This document shows positions 33,655 to 45,350 of a DNA stretch of 64,000 nt, one piece after another (positions within the stretch are counted from its first letter, which is position 1; each line of letters starts with the position of its first letter). The stretch spans positions 14,075,632-14,139,631 of the forward strand of contig NC_089493.1 of assembly GCF_036850765.1 (NCBI RefSeq), written 5' to 3'. The notes under the pieces were generated by a model. That model worked only from the letters and a program-made list of their open reading frames with translations. It made no database searches and was not told the DNA's origin. The position numbers and the translations under genes are program-made. The DNA is from Saccopteryx bilineata. Taxonomy: Eukaryota; Chordata; Mammalia; Chiroptera; Emballonuridae.

Positions 33655-34006
33655 GCCCTGGCCAGTTGGCTTAGTGGTAGAGCATCGGCCCAGCGTGTAG
33701 AAGTCCCAGCCAGGGCACACAGGAGAAGCGCCCATCTGCTTCTCCGCCCTTCCCCCTCTCCTTTCTCTCTATCTTTCTCCTCCCATCCTATAGCCGGCTC
33801 CATGGGAGCAAAGTTGGCTCGGGTGCTGAGGAGGGCTCCATGGCCTCTGCCTCAGGCGCTAGAATGGCTCCAGTTGCAGCAGAGCAACGCCGCAGATGGT
33901 CAGAGCATCGCCCCCTGGTGGGTGTGCCAGGTGGATCCCGGTTGGGCGCATGCTAGAGTCTGTCTGCCTGCCCCACCCCCACTTTGGAAAAATAGAAAAA
34001 CAGAAC
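33655..34006 (+). mobile_element. VES-type SINE (family A) with a deleted B box
   Basis: Head GCCCTGGCCAGTTGGCTTAG. After the anticodon-loop region it passes straight from 'agaagtccc' to 'agccagggcac', so the GGTTCGATTCC block seen in all other family A copies is missing. Without a B box the internal pol III promoter cannot work. The tail is A-rich with CAGAACAAAGC interruptions and the TSD is unclear. Confidence 0.9.
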
Positions 34007-34341
34007 AAAGCAAAAAAATGTTTCTTATTTTATTTTTACAGCTTCCCCAATGGCTCAGTATTAGAGTCCAGTCCTGGAGCGAACGTAACCCCTCTGAACA
34101 GTTCATGGATTGAGGTCATTGATTACCTTCCATTTGAGGTAGAGGAAGTTCACACACACTATGACAGCCAGTTGCTCTTTCCCTAACTGGTGACATTTAA
34201 AGCAAATCTCAGAATGATCATTTCAGAATGAAAAGTTTCTATTCCCAGGAGAATTTCCTTCCCAAATCCCAACTGAGGATCCATGTGAGCGTCCTAAGAA
34301 CGAGGCTTTCCTGGCTAATGTCTCCTCTCTAACAGCTGGCC

Positions 34342-35101
34342 CAGTGGTGGGATTCAAATTTAACAACCGGTTCTGTGCCCTAATGACCGTTCTAAGTATT
34401 AAAAATGATATACCGAGCCTGACCAGGCGGTGGCGCAGTGGATAGAGTGTCAGACTGGGATGCGGAGGACCTGGGTTCGAGACCCGAGGTTGCCAACTTG
34501 TGCGCAGGCTCATCTGGTTAGAGCAAAAACTCACCGGCTTGGACCCAAGGTCGCTGGATCGAGCAAGGGGTTACTCAGTCTGCTGTAGCCCCACAGTCAA
34601 GGCACATATGAGAAAGCATTCAATGAATAACTAAAGTGTCGCAATGCGCAACGAAAAACTAATGATTGATGCTTCTCATCTCTCCGTTCCTGTCTGTCCT
34701 GTTTATCCCTCTCACTGACTCTCTCTCTGTCTCTGTAAATAAATAAATAAATAATCTTTAAAAAAAAATGATATACCGAAAGGTAGTGTATTTTTTCATG
34801 CATTTAATACTTAAATAAGAACAATAAAAGAGGTGCACAAAACTAGATTGTTATAAGAAAGAGTTTTAAAATATTAATGAAGAAATATTAAATAATACCT
34901 GACAAAAAAAACAATAAAACTGTTATTTCCATGAAGCAAGGAATGTAAATTTGTGATTTCCACTTTGGGCGGCTGCCCAGGCTCCCACCTTAGAAAGAAT
35001 CCTGATTACAAGTGCCATTTTAACAACCGTACACCAAACTCACCAAAAAATTAGGTATTGGTTCTGGCGAACTGGTGTGAACCGGCTGAATCCCATCACC
35101 G
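34342..35101. mobile_element. hAT-like non-autonomous DNA transposon with a nested SINE
   Basis: The left end CAGTGGTGGGATTCAAATTT and the right end, read in reverse, CGGTGATGGGATTCAGCCGG form inverted termini. Both arms also carry 'ccggttc'. Flanking octamers AGCTGGCC and AGCCGCCC match at 6 of 8, compatible with an old 8-bp hAT duplication. Excluding the SINE and its duplicated target it is about 397 bp and non-coding. The hAT assignment is inference from the TIR style and 8-bp flanks. Confidence 0.65.
34417..34763 (+). mobile_element. VES-type SINE (family B), nested in the hAT-like element
   Basis: Head GCCTGACCAGGCGGTGGCGC, perfect 16-bp TSD AAAAATGATATACCGA at 34401-34416 and 34764-34779. 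Because it interrupts the hAT-like element it is younger than it. Confidence 0.95.
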
Positions 35102-35960
35102 AGCCGCCCCGTCACACCAGCCAGACAGACGGCGGAACGGCCGCTCCAGGGAAAAGAAGGCCGTCGCTAGCTGCCGGGCATCTCGCGGCTCGACGCCAGG
35201 GTGCCAGGCTGGTCGGAAGGCTTGTTTTCTGCAGGGTGGTTGAGTGGCTCAGGGACTTTGTCCCGAGGGGTAAGGTCTGTGTCAGAGCCTAGGGTAGATA
35301 GCTGGGGAGGGGGCGTGTGTGGAGACCATCTTTGGCTCTTTCCTGTCCCGCCTTGCTGCCCTGATCCTGCCTGATTAGGAGCATACCCACTAGCTTGTCC
35401 CTAATCTCACAGTCAACCTGGCGTCTGGCCTTCACGGCGGGTCTGGTATGCACTTTCCCTCTCAAAGGTGCCAAGGTACCTAACCTCTCCTTTTACAGCT
35501 GGTGCCATCGGTTCCAATCATGCGGGATACACATTGACCTTGGGCTTTTCCCTGCTTTGCAATAAGAAACGGGTTGCCAGATGGGTAACTCTCAGACGTC
35601 TGCAGTCTGTGCATTGCTTTGATGCAAAAGATCATGGCGCCCGGCATGCTATCTACACCAGCATACGAACACACAGCAGAGGCTCCTGGGTTGAATGCGA
35701 GGGTGCACCCAGCTCTGGGTGCGACTCAACAAGCTGAGCTTTGCTCAGTAGTGCCCATAAATTAAATTCACAGTGGAAAGAAATAAAGCCAAGCCGTGCA
35801 AATTCCTCCCCTTCTATGAAGGCCAGAAACTCAACTGTGCTGAGTCCTGTTTATTAAGAAGAAAATCGGTTAGGCAGTGGGGAATTCAGATCACTCATTC
35901 TAGTCTGATTGAACATCAGATTTCCTGGGACAGTTTTTGTACCCTGAAAAATGAAAATCA
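35102..35960. other. Unassigned sequence
   Basis: CpG-rich start (35100-35230). An 89-codon plus frame (35468-35737) follows a CTTTTACAG acceptor-like site at about 35491-35499 but has no family motif and no good donor. Confidence 0.45.
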
Positions 35961-36158
35961 GCCCTGGCTGGGTAGCTCAGTTCGTTGGAGCGTTGCCCCA
36001 TTATGCCAAGGTTGCAGGTTCAATCTCTGGTCAGGGCACATACAAGAATCAACTAGTGAGTGCATAAGTAAGTGGAACAGCAAATCTATGTTTCTCTCTC
36101 TCCTTCCCTCTCTCTCCTTTCCCCTCTCTCTCTAATATCAATCAACCAATCAATAAAA
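35961..36158 (+). mobile_element. VES-type SINE (family D)
   Basis: Head GCCCTGGCTGGGTAGCTCAG, B-box GGTTCAATCTC, then 'caagaatcaactagtgag', a CT tract and AATCAATAAAA. A near-perfect 8-bp duplication GAAAATCA/GAAAATTA flanks it at 35953 and 36159. Confidence 0.93.
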
Positions 36159-37771
36159 GAAAATTAGAAGTAAGTATTCCCTTAAAACTAGTGCCCATAT
36201 TGATTTGCCTAATAACCAGTTAACCAGAAATTCAATTCCCTTTTGAATGTTTTTGTATTCATTGCCTGTATCTCAAAAAAATTCCTGAATTTTATAAAAG
36301 TGAAACAAACTAAAATAAAATTTAAAAAGGAGCTGGGTGTGTGCCCTTTAGATTTGATTTATAAACTTTATAATGCCTTATAATGCCAAAGAGATGGCAA
36401 AGAAGGAAAAAAAAAGAAAGAAGAAGAAAGGAGAGAGAGGACATTCCCGTATAAAAACACTCAAAAAAGGTTTTAAGTTATAGGCAAATTGCTCATTAGG
36501 TGACTGGCTTTAGGCTAATTGACCTAGAGTCAATGGCATCTGAAAGTTGACACTTTAGTGCTCAGGGACACTTTCTGAGGCCTGCATTCATCTTATATCA
36601 GACGAAATTCTAATCAACTCTCTTATTTGGTTTCCCAGCCCCTGGCATATTACATGTGAATCAAAATAGGAAGGGAACAGCGAGAGCCTGGTCCCTGGGC
36701 GAGGAGGGCAGGCCGGCTGACACCCCACAGCCAGGGAGGGGCGAGCGGAGGCCAGAGAAAATGAAAATGTAAATACAAGGCAGAGAAGGTCACAGTGGTG
36801 TGGGGCCTGCTCGTGTGTGGGTGACCTCGTCCCCCACTGCCCAGCCTCCGGTGGCCTCTGAGAACACCTCTGTATCGTAATGTGCACGGCGCCGGCCCAG
36901 TCATGAGAACTGTAACGGGTCCGATCATGTGCTGTGGTGTGTACTTTGCCCAATTCATTGTTTTCTTACACATCCATTTTGGAAAGTTTTTTTTTTATCA
37001 AAAGGGACATCGCGGACTTGAGATGGAGCATTTGTGTGAAGGAAGGCACCCTGTTTCCCCCGTCCCTGTGGGGTATCTCCCCGCAGACGCTGCCCCCCCC
37101 CCCCCCCGCCCCGCCGAAGCCTTCTGCTGCATCAGGCACACCTGGAGTAAATTCGGCAGTCTGAATGTGGCATGACCAAATCCACCTAATTCTGGATGTC
37201 AAGGGTAATGTGGGCAAAAGGTCATGAATAATGAAATCGCGAGGAAATCCACTTTCGATTATCTGGTGATTGTAAGTCCAGGATGGCTTGTTTCCTTAGG
37301 GAAGTGAGTTAGTCAGAGTTTCCCAGAGAGCATGACCAGTAGGATATGCATGCGTGCAGACACACACATAATATATATAAATATGTGTACACCCACGCAC
37401 GCACACACACACAAACACGAACTAGCACAGGAGAACTACTTCTTGCTGCTGCCAATCCTCCTTATATCTCTGAAGCCCTTCCCCTGCGGAGCCTTCTTTG
37501 AGGAGTGGGTTCCGGGCTGGGGTCCCTGGGAAGGAAGGGAGCCCAGAGCTCCGTGAGCAAGCTGAGACCATCTGCTTTGGGGCTGATGCTGAACTCAGCC
37601 TATAGGAGGGGTCCTCCCTCCTCCCCTCCCCCGGGGAGAAGAGAGAGGGTGGGCGAGGTCAGAGAGGAGGATTTGCTTAACCATCAGCCGTAGTTAATAT
37701 CTGCACTCATTAACCTATTTCATATTTGTCGTTTCGTAAGTTATTTTCTGAAGTTATTTTAAGTCCTTTAC
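36159..37771. other. Unassigned sequence
   Basis: Contains a purine tract (about 36397-36440), a poly(C) (about 37088-37107) and a CA/TA-rich stretch (listed). No exon is recognised. Confidence 0.45.
37355..37425. repeat. CA/TA-rich imperfect microsatellite
   Basis: A mixture of ACACAC, ATATAT and CACGCACG blocks, interrupted. Confidence 0.75.
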
Positions 37772-37950
37772 AACCAACTGCCCTTGTGAGCCACCTAGAG
37801 ACGGTGGGGCCCGTGGACAGAGCATTAGATCAGGCCACAGAGACCACGTTCCGCTGCCTCGTGCGTGACCGTGGGGCTGTCACAGACTCTGGGAACCTCT
37901 GTGCTCTCTGCTGTGTGATGAGACTGTACTTGCCAGCCTACTTCATAGTG
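37772..37950 (+). mobile_element. MIR SINE relic
   Basis: 'ggacagagcattagatcaggccacagagaccacgttccgctgcctcgtgcgtgaccgtggggctgtcacagactctgggaacctctgtgctc' tracks MIR head to core. Confidence 0.6.
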
Positions 37951-38849
37951 TAACCCGGTGACAGTCACATGGGGTGACCTGTGTGGAAATGCCCAGTAGT
38001 ACGAACACGTGTCGATACCGAGGTGTGAAGGAAATGTCAGGAGTGACTGCTGCTGTGGCTGTGGCTCGGCCCCTGCCGTTTGGACGCACTGGTCAGCCTA
38101 GCAAAGGGTAGTCGCTGCCTGCCTGCGGGCGCTCAGACCCTGGGCTCCGCGCTGGACCCAAACATCACCTTGAGATCGGGTCTAAAAAGTCTTCTGTCTC
38201 TTTCACCAATAAAGGTTGGTCTGTTTATCTTCTCCTTTGCTTTCTCTTCGGGATGAGTTGATTATTATTCTTGTATATATAGCCAAGAATGATTCCATTT
38301 AGAAAATAATAGGAACATTTTGCTTAGCTTTGGTAAGATAATTTGCCTTGATGCCCATAAATAAAGTAGTGGTTTCTAAAAAAAAAAAAAAAAAAAATGC
38401 TACTTGAGAGTCAGAGATCGGCACTTTTAAAGCCTACAATTGATTGTCTAGTGCGAAATTATATTCAAGTGAAATGCATCAGCATGCAAATCTAAAGTGT
38501 GGCCATTTTCATCTAGATTGAATATTATTAACTAGCCCAAGGGATAGGATGTAATTAAGATCCTGAACAGCTTACTTTTGTCTACTATGCTGAGTAACCC
38601 CATTATTTAAAGTGGCGTATCAGTTTGAATAATAGGAAGATGGCCCAACACACCAATATCGACACATTTTGGCTTTTCGGTGTATGGAAAGAATTTGATT
38701 TTTTTTTTGTACCGATCCAAATATTTGATAAGGTCAGATATGAACTTGCAGCAAACTTAAGAGAACATTCAGATTCCAGGAAAAATCATGTTTCTTTCTG
38801 AATGATGGCACATTTCCACCTTATTGTTCATTCATTCTAAAACCTTCTA
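37951..38849. other. Unassigned sequence with a poly(A) and CNE-like stretch
   Basis: Holds the poly(A) listed below. At 38400-38640 is AT-balanced sequence with an octamer ATGCAAAT (38484-38491) and homeodomain-type ATTA cores, the composition often seen in conserved non-coding elements. Nothing proves conservation. Confidence 0.4.
38378..38397. repeat. Poly(A)20 preceded by AATAAA
   Basis: AATAAA at 38360-38365 lies 13 bases before the A-run, the spacing of a genuine polyadenylated 3' end. A retroposed transcript end is possible. I see no TSD and recognise no gene upstream. Confidence 0.6.
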
Positions 38850-39187
38850 GCCTGACCAGGCGGTGGCACAGTGGATAGAGTGTCGGACTGGATACGGAGG
38901 ACCCAGGTTCGAGACCCCGAGATCGCCAGCTTGAGTACAGGCTCATCTGGTTTGAGCAAAGCTCACCAGCTTGAACCCAAGGTCGCTGGCTTGAGCAAGG
39001 GGTTACTCAGTCTGCTGTAGCCCCCCCCCCCCCCGTCAAGGCACATATGAGAAAGCAATCAATGAACAACTAAGGTGTCACAACGAAAAACTAATGATTG
39101 ATGCTTCTCATCTCTCTCTGTTCCTGTATCTCTGTCCCTATCTATCCCTCTCTCTGTCTCTGTAAAAACAACAACAACAACAAAAAA
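38850..39187 (+). mobile_element. VES-type SINE (family B)
   Basis: Head GCCTGACCAGGCGGTGGCAC. A poly(C) run of about 14 sits near 39022-39035 in the body, and the tail is AAAAACAACAACAACAACAA. The TSD is imperfect: TAAAACCTTCTA (38838) versus TAAAACCTGCTTCTA (39188). Confidence 0.93.
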
Positions 39188-42108
39188 TAAAACCTGCTTC
39201 TATAGGTTTAGGAACAGAGACCAAGTGGGGACAGATGAGGCCCTTGTGGAGGGTTTATGCTTTTTGCCTAATTAAAACCATTGGATTTGCAGCCTGCTAA
39301 TGCAGCTCTAGTTGGAAGGCAAAACAACGCTTAGCTTGGATCCACTTCAGAAAGTTTGCAAAATCTCCTCTGCCTTTCACAGAACCGATAAGGGACAATG
39401 CTGATAGCATCTTTATTACAGTGCAGTTCCGTGATAACTGTTTTTAGGTGAGAGGAGGCGCTCACCTGTTTTGTTTTGTTTTTTTTCTGTTGTACCTACA
39501 CCATTAAAAAAAAGAAAAGAAAAGAAAAGACACAAAGTTCTCCATTTCTCCCAGGAGAAGTTAGTGAAAGGATCTATTGCGGGCACCCAGCAGGCTGGGC
39601 TGGCACATAGCTCATTTCAGCCCTTCGTATTTTCAGGTGTACCGTATGTATTTAGTACCTCATTTGATAATGCTAAAAAAAAAATATTAAAGCAGTGTGA
39701 GACTAAAGGAGAACGAAGATGAATGTTAGCATTCCCCTGGGGTTCATGGGTGAAGGAATTAACACAGCGTGGCACTCTACCCTAGCTGTGTTTGTTTCCA
39801 TGGCAACAGCTACGTACATGTTTCAGACTATCTACAGTGACACAGTTGCAGAAATAGTAGCTTGCAGGTTTCTGATATCGCATCAGTGGACAGGCAGCAC
39901 ACACTATATTAAGTAAGTGTAAAAGAATTTAAAATATAGCTCTGATTCAGCTGAGCGATGAATTGGGGAGGGGCTTGGCATGCCCCCTCCTCAAGACGAC
40001 AGCAAAATCTGGACAAAGTTGAAAGTTGCAAGATTCCAGTCAAACAATTGTCCTTGCTTGGATGAAGATCATCAGAGGAAACAAATGTGAGTGAGTTACA
40101 AAGGTAAGAAAATGGCCTTGGCAGATGACATATTTAAGGAGGATATTACCAGGGAAGCTTGTTTTCTGGAGGGTGGTGGTGGTTAGTGGTGGGTAGGGAA
40201 TGAGAGCTTTGGTTGAAAATAGCTGAGCCTTACAGCAGAGCTAACGTGCAACAGAATCTTTGCTGCTGAGTTTATGGCAACTAAGGTCTTTGAATGTATA
40301 ATTGTAGAAATTGCTTTTACATTAAAAAACGATCAGGTGAGAAGCAGAGAGGTTGATTGGGTATGCTGTTCAAGGGAAATTGGGGCTCCATTGTCTTTTC
40401 TGAGTGCTTATGTAAATATCTCTCTTCTCCAGGATGACCCTGGTTTGTCTTTGACATTTGCTGCTACTTTTTGGTACCATTTGCTGGTCTCCGTGTTTAT
40501 ATTATGCTGCCACATTGTAGGCTGATAAGACTTGAGTGTCGGTTAGAGAGCAGCTAAGTAAAGATGATAGACTTTGTAAGTGTGTGACTTTGCAATCAAA
40601 TTGTACAGTAATTTAAGAGAAGTGTTCAAATGGGTATTTATTTACACGCTAGACCTCTGCTTTTGAATAGCAGCCTAGGTATTAGGTTAATAGATTTCAA
40701 TGTGCATGTTATGATTGCAGGAGCTTTCAAGTATGTTGTAGTTCAATTTATGCTGAGTTTTTAATGTCAAAATATTTTTATCGGCCCATTATTCAGTTCA
40801 AGCCTGCCTTTACCTTATAGTTTTATTATTCATGTATCAGTGGAGAGAATGGAAAATGGCATGGTAATTTAAGCTAATCTGTTCATTTGAGGAAGATTTG
40901 TTTTCTGACCCTAGGTGGACTTTTTACACAAAGTGGCACGTGGGACGTGCAACTCTTTTGTTGTCTATGTGACTATTTTTTATGTGCGTGGGGAACTAAC
41001 TGCGGTGCCTACTATGCATTCTTCACAGTAATTGTTCGATTAGGTGTGAAGAGAACGTGGGGAGGGGGAAGGGAGTGTGGAGCTTGCCCGGGACATCATC
41101 GGGAGGGATAGGACAGAGTTTTGCATTATGAATCAGGGACTTGAGCCCTGGAATGTGTGACACCCATTCCAGTGGATAGATATGATTTACCTTCCTAAAT
41201 AAGGTGATCCAGAGTGACTCTAACATTGAAGGTTCCCATCTCTGCCCGTCTCTGTATGTAGTCTGAGCTGCCTAGGCATGAGAAGTGAAGTTTGTGTCTT
41301 CTATGAGGATTTTTTTTTTAATGGTGGCTCCTACCAAAGGGCAGCTCCTTTCTTAGAGGCTCAGCTGCCCACCCCCACGTCACCACGGTGCAGTTCTGAG
41401 GCACCAGCCCATCGTTGGGGCCCACGGGAGGACAGGCGCACAGACCCCTCCGCTCTGTCCTGGCTTGCCGGGCCTGGCACGGGCCCCGTGTCTCATGGTG
41501 GGCAGCCTCTCTCTGCGACAGCTGCAGGAAGCCACCTGTGCTGGGCCCCCCAGGGCGGAGGAACTGAATACCATTGGTATGAGGCTTTGCGTCACGTTCT
41601 GCTATTATTACATTCGAGGGGCCCTGGAAACCTTGGGCTCCGAAACCGGAAATCAAAAACGTTTCAATAAACTCCTTTGGATGACTACTAGTTCAACGTT
41701 TGCCCGTTCGGGAGTGCTAGAGCAGGCAGGCCCCCCCCCTCCTTCCAACAGTTCGGGCATTTGTGTATTTGTTTTATCACCACCCAGAAATATTTTCCAG
41801 TGTAAAAAAAAAACAACACCCCACCAGTCTCTGCCATGTCATTTAACTCTTTCGTAAGAATAGAAAAAACCACATACATCTAAATGCGAAGCCCGAGGCC
41901 CGAATCAGTCATTCGAATTTAAATCCTGGCAGTGCTTGTAGGAAACTCAATTGCTTCCATTTGAAGGGCCAGGAAATTGATTTGGAAAAAAAATTTTTTT
42001 TGAGGGATTCCCAAATAGTGGCAGCATGGAATGAATAAGAGGAAACTGAAGGTACAGACAGATCTTATTACCAGTCTGAAATGCTAACAAAATGTCCGGG
42101 ATCAACGT
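39188..42108. other. Unassigned sequence
   Basis: 2.9 kb with an (AAAAG)n tract (39507-39531) and no recognised repeat or exon. Frames at 40274-40525, 40887-41111 and 41278-41670 are open but unrelated to any family I know. Confidence 0.45.
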
Positions 42109-42684
42109 CCCAGGGCAGAGCTCCCTGGGAGCCCCCGCCGCCCAGTCATTCCTGAGAAGCCAACCAGCAGGCGGGCATCCAGGGCTTTCCACCCCAGGGT
42201 CCTTCCCAGGGCGGAGCTCCCTGGGAGCCCCCGCCGCCCAGTCACTCCTGATAAGCCAACCAGCAGGCGGGCATCCAGGGCTTTCCACCCCAGGGTCCTT
42301 CCCAGGGCGGAGCTCCCTGGGAGCCCCACCACCCAGTCACTTCTGAGAAGCCAACCAGCAGGCGGGCATCCAGGGCTCTCCACCCCGGGTTCCTTCCCAG
42401 GTCGGAGCTCCCTGGGAGCCCCACCACCCAGTCACTTCTGAGAAGCCAACCAGCAGGCGGGCATCCAGGGCTCTCCACCCCAGGGTCCTTCCCAGGGCGG
42501 AGCTCCCTGGGAGCCCAACTGCCCAGTCACTTCTGATAAGCCAACCAGCAGGCGGGCATCCAGGGCTTTCCACCCCGGGTTCCTTCCCAGGTCGGAGCTC
42601 CCTGGGAGCCCCACCGCCCAGTCAATTCTGATAAGCCAACCAGCAGGCGGGCATCCAGGGCTTTCCACCCCGGGTTCCTTCCCA
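42109..42684. repeat. GC-rich minisatellite, 95-bp unit, six copies
   Basis: Six head-to-tail units with period 95. Each contains CGGAGCTCCCTGGGAGCCCC, a CCCAGTCA-CTGA(G/T)AAGCCAACC stretch, CAGGCGGGCATCCAGGGCT and TCCACCCC. Units differ by few substitutions. Because 95 is not a multiple of 3, one unit is open in all three minus-strand frames in turn, producing several overlapping frames of 78-126 codons that repeat ESPGCPPAGWL. These frames are shadows of the array. Confidence 0.97.
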
Positions 42685-43336
42685 GCCTGCGCTCTCGGTC
42701 GGTGGGTCCTCTTTCCCCGGAGACCCTGCGGCGGCCCTCTGCTGCTCAGTACTGTGCCCTGACCTCGCCAGGGAGCCTCAGGCCTCTGGCCTCTCTGCTG
42801 CTGTCTCTGCATGTGCCCTCACTCCTGTCTTTGCTCTGTAAGACCCAGCTTCCATTCTAACGCCTCCGTGAACCTACAGATCTCCCACTCCCGCTCTCAT
42901 CGGGAGGACTTTTCCGTCTTCCGTGTTTCCGTACGGGGTCTTCGTCGTTAGTTACAATACGCCTTTCGCTGCATGAAGATGAGTTGTATCTCTTCACGGA
43001 GATGTAAGCGTGTTCAAGACAAAGGACTACGAACGACTTCGGCCTCTTGGAGCCTTTGCCCTGCTGAAAACTGTACTTCAAACTGTTGTATTTCGTCAAC
43101 TTCTTAAAAACTTGTTAAGCTCTATGTGTTGTTGCACAATCTTCAAATGCACGTGTTCTCTGCATGAAAGAGAGTCTGTTGGATACTGAGATTCCCGAGG
43201 CTCTGCGGGTCACAGCCCCAGGCATCTGGACCAAGTCAGCCACTTTCAGAAGCTTCCAGACTTCTGTCTGTTTGGCATCATCTAAATCCAGAAACCGAGG
43301 GAATGGCTGGTTTTAATTTTTTACTTATTCGTAGTA
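42685..43336. other. Unassigned GC-rich sequence beside the minisatellite
   Basis: An 80-codon minus frame (42857-43099) is Ser/Arg/Lys-rich with a basic C-terminus. No family is recognised, and it is left uncalled. Confidence 0.45.
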
Positions 43337-43456
43337 TCACAGGATTGTAGAGCTAGAAGGAACCTCTCAGAGATAAACTTCTTATGCTGCAGAGAAGGGA
43401 ATTGTAAACCTGAACTAAATGGCTTTTCCAAAGTCACACGTTGGTGAGTGACCTAG
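43337..43456 (-). mobile_element. MIR/L2-type core relic
   Basis: 'cacaggattgtagagctagaaggaacctctcagagataaacttctta...ggaattgtaaacctgaactaaatggcttttccaaagtcacacgttgg' is a widespread mammalian core repeat (MIR3-like). Confidence 0.5.
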
Positions 43457-44720
43457 GGGTGTGGATGTAGCCAATGGTATCTCTATATGGTGCTTTCTAC
43501 TGAGCCTTCCTACCCAGGCCTTGTGTCCCTGCGTTGGGAGTGGCTGGCTTTCTGTATGTAAACACTGGCTTGCGACAACAATCCTATTAACACTCTTTGC
43601 CATAGGCTGGGGTAGAATTAAAAACAAAAGTAGACTGACAGTTGAACTTGGCGGGGGAGGGGAGGCGAAGGGAGACTGAGGGCAGTGAGAACAGTTCATT
43701 AGCCATCGCCTCGCTGAGGTTACAGCAGCTGCTGAATTCAGTCAAGTTCCGACCCTTAAAAAGAGTGAAGGAAAGAAAGCGCCTACTTCCCAGGACCTGG
43801 GCGCTGCACCGTGGGCCAGCTGGGTGCAGCCCCGTGGCAGAAAGATCTCTCCTGTCTCAGAAATGTGAGCCCCGAGCTTGCACACAGGGAGGGGGACGTG
43901 GCTGCAATGGGGCGGGATTCGGTATTGCGATTCTGGCCTTACAGGTGCCCCAGGTTATATTAGACTCGGCTCTCCGGGAAAGCCCGCGAGTATCTAAAGA
44001 AAGAACCAGCCCTTCACACTGACAGGAGGTGCAAGCTGAGTGTGTGTGTGTGTGTGTTTATATAGAGTCCGTGTCTGAAGGCCACAGGTTTTTTAAGAGG
44101 AACCCTTGGTTTTCTGTATAAAAGTAGACATCTTCTTGCCCAACGTTAGCCTATGAAGGGAATAAAACGCGATTCAGGTTTGCAAGTTGGAAGCCTGATT
44201 AATCTCTCTGCCAGTTACATATGGAAATAAATTAGTAAATGGTCCATCTGGGACGAGACCACTGCAGAGATGATAAATTATCGCCATCGTATACGTTGGT
44301 GCTGCAGACTAAGCACTGCTCCCCGGCGAGGCCGAACGATGGCTGGATGCTCTGTCGTGGTCAGAGGAATGAAGCTGAAGAAAGAAAATCACAAGTAAAA
44401 CATTCACCGCGAAGTGTTTCAGGGAGAGGGCCTTGGCTGATGCCAAGTTTGTTCCTTGGAAGTGCTATATCTGCAGATATTTAAAAGGCGTCTCAAGAGC
44501 ATAAGAAACATTCCACTTTTATATTTCCAAAGGCCAGGACAGGAACGCCTATTAGTTGGTGCCCCAATGGTCTCAGTGAGTAGGATGATTCTCTACCTCT
44601 GTGCAATATTGCAACTTTATAATTTTCATAGCAGCGTCATGTCTATTTTCTTATTTAAATTTCAAAGAAGATGGGGTAAGTCAGTGCCTCTGTTTCTTGA
44701 TTGATGAAAAACTGAGGGTT
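43457..44720. other. Unassigned sequence
   Basis: Contains a (TG)n run at 44041-44058. A 126-codon plus frame (43642-44022) has no family motif. Confidence 0.45.
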
Positions 44721-44882
44721 GGCCTGACCTGTGGTGGCACAGTGGATAAAGCGTCGACCTGGAAATGCTGAGGTCGCCGGTTTGAAACCCTGGGCTTGCC
44801 TGGTCAAGGCACATATGGGAGTTGATGCTTCCTGCTCCTCCCCCCTTCTCTCTCTCTCTCTTCTTTCTAAAAAAAATGAATA

Positions 44883-44920
<38 letters not shown>
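44721..44920 (+). mobile_element. VES-type SINE (family C), young copy
   Basis: Head GGCCTGACCTGTGGTGGCAC, CT tract, then more than 25 consecutive A. Perfect 15-bp TSD GAAAAACTGAGGGTT at 44706-44720 and 44921-44935. Confidence 0.96.
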
Positions 44921-44922
<2 letters not shown>

Positions 44923-44935
44923 AAAACTGAGGGTT

Positions 44936-45035
44936 AAGGTGGTTGAGTGCCTTGCCCATAATGACCCGGGTGGCTAAATGGCAAAGCTGGGATGACTAAC
45001 CAGGTGTTAACAGGACTGAATCCAGCTTCATTTCC
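44936..45035 (-). mobile_element. MIR SINE relic split by the family C SINE
   Basis: 'ttgagtgccttgcccataatgacccgggtggctaaatggcaaagctggg' is antisense MIR. The SINE before it inserted at its edge. Confidence 0.5.
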
Positions 45036-45073
45036 GTCAGAGCCTGTGTGACATCAAAAACGTTTTCACTTCG

Positions 45074-45185
45074 GGTGGTGAACACACAATACAGTAGACA
45101 GATGATGTGTTGTGGAATTGTACACCTGAAACTTGTATACTTTTGTTAACTAGTCACCCCCATAAATTTGATAAAAAGGGAAACA
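45074..45185 (+). mobile_element. L1 3' terminus, sense
   Basis: 'gggtggtgaacacacaatacagtagacagatgatgtgttgtggaattgtacacctgaaac...cacccccataaatttgataaa' is the same L1 terminus found at 21960-22035. Confidence 0.8.
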
Positions 45186-45280
45186 AATTACATTTTCAGA
45201 ATTCCATCATGCATCTAGCAGCATCAAGAAATAAAGCATTCTATTTAGCTCAGTGTTCTAGAAGCAAAAGACACCTTCTT

Positions 45281-45308
45281 TTTTTTTTTTTTTAAATTTA
45301 TTCATTTT

Positions 45309-45350
<42 letters not shown>

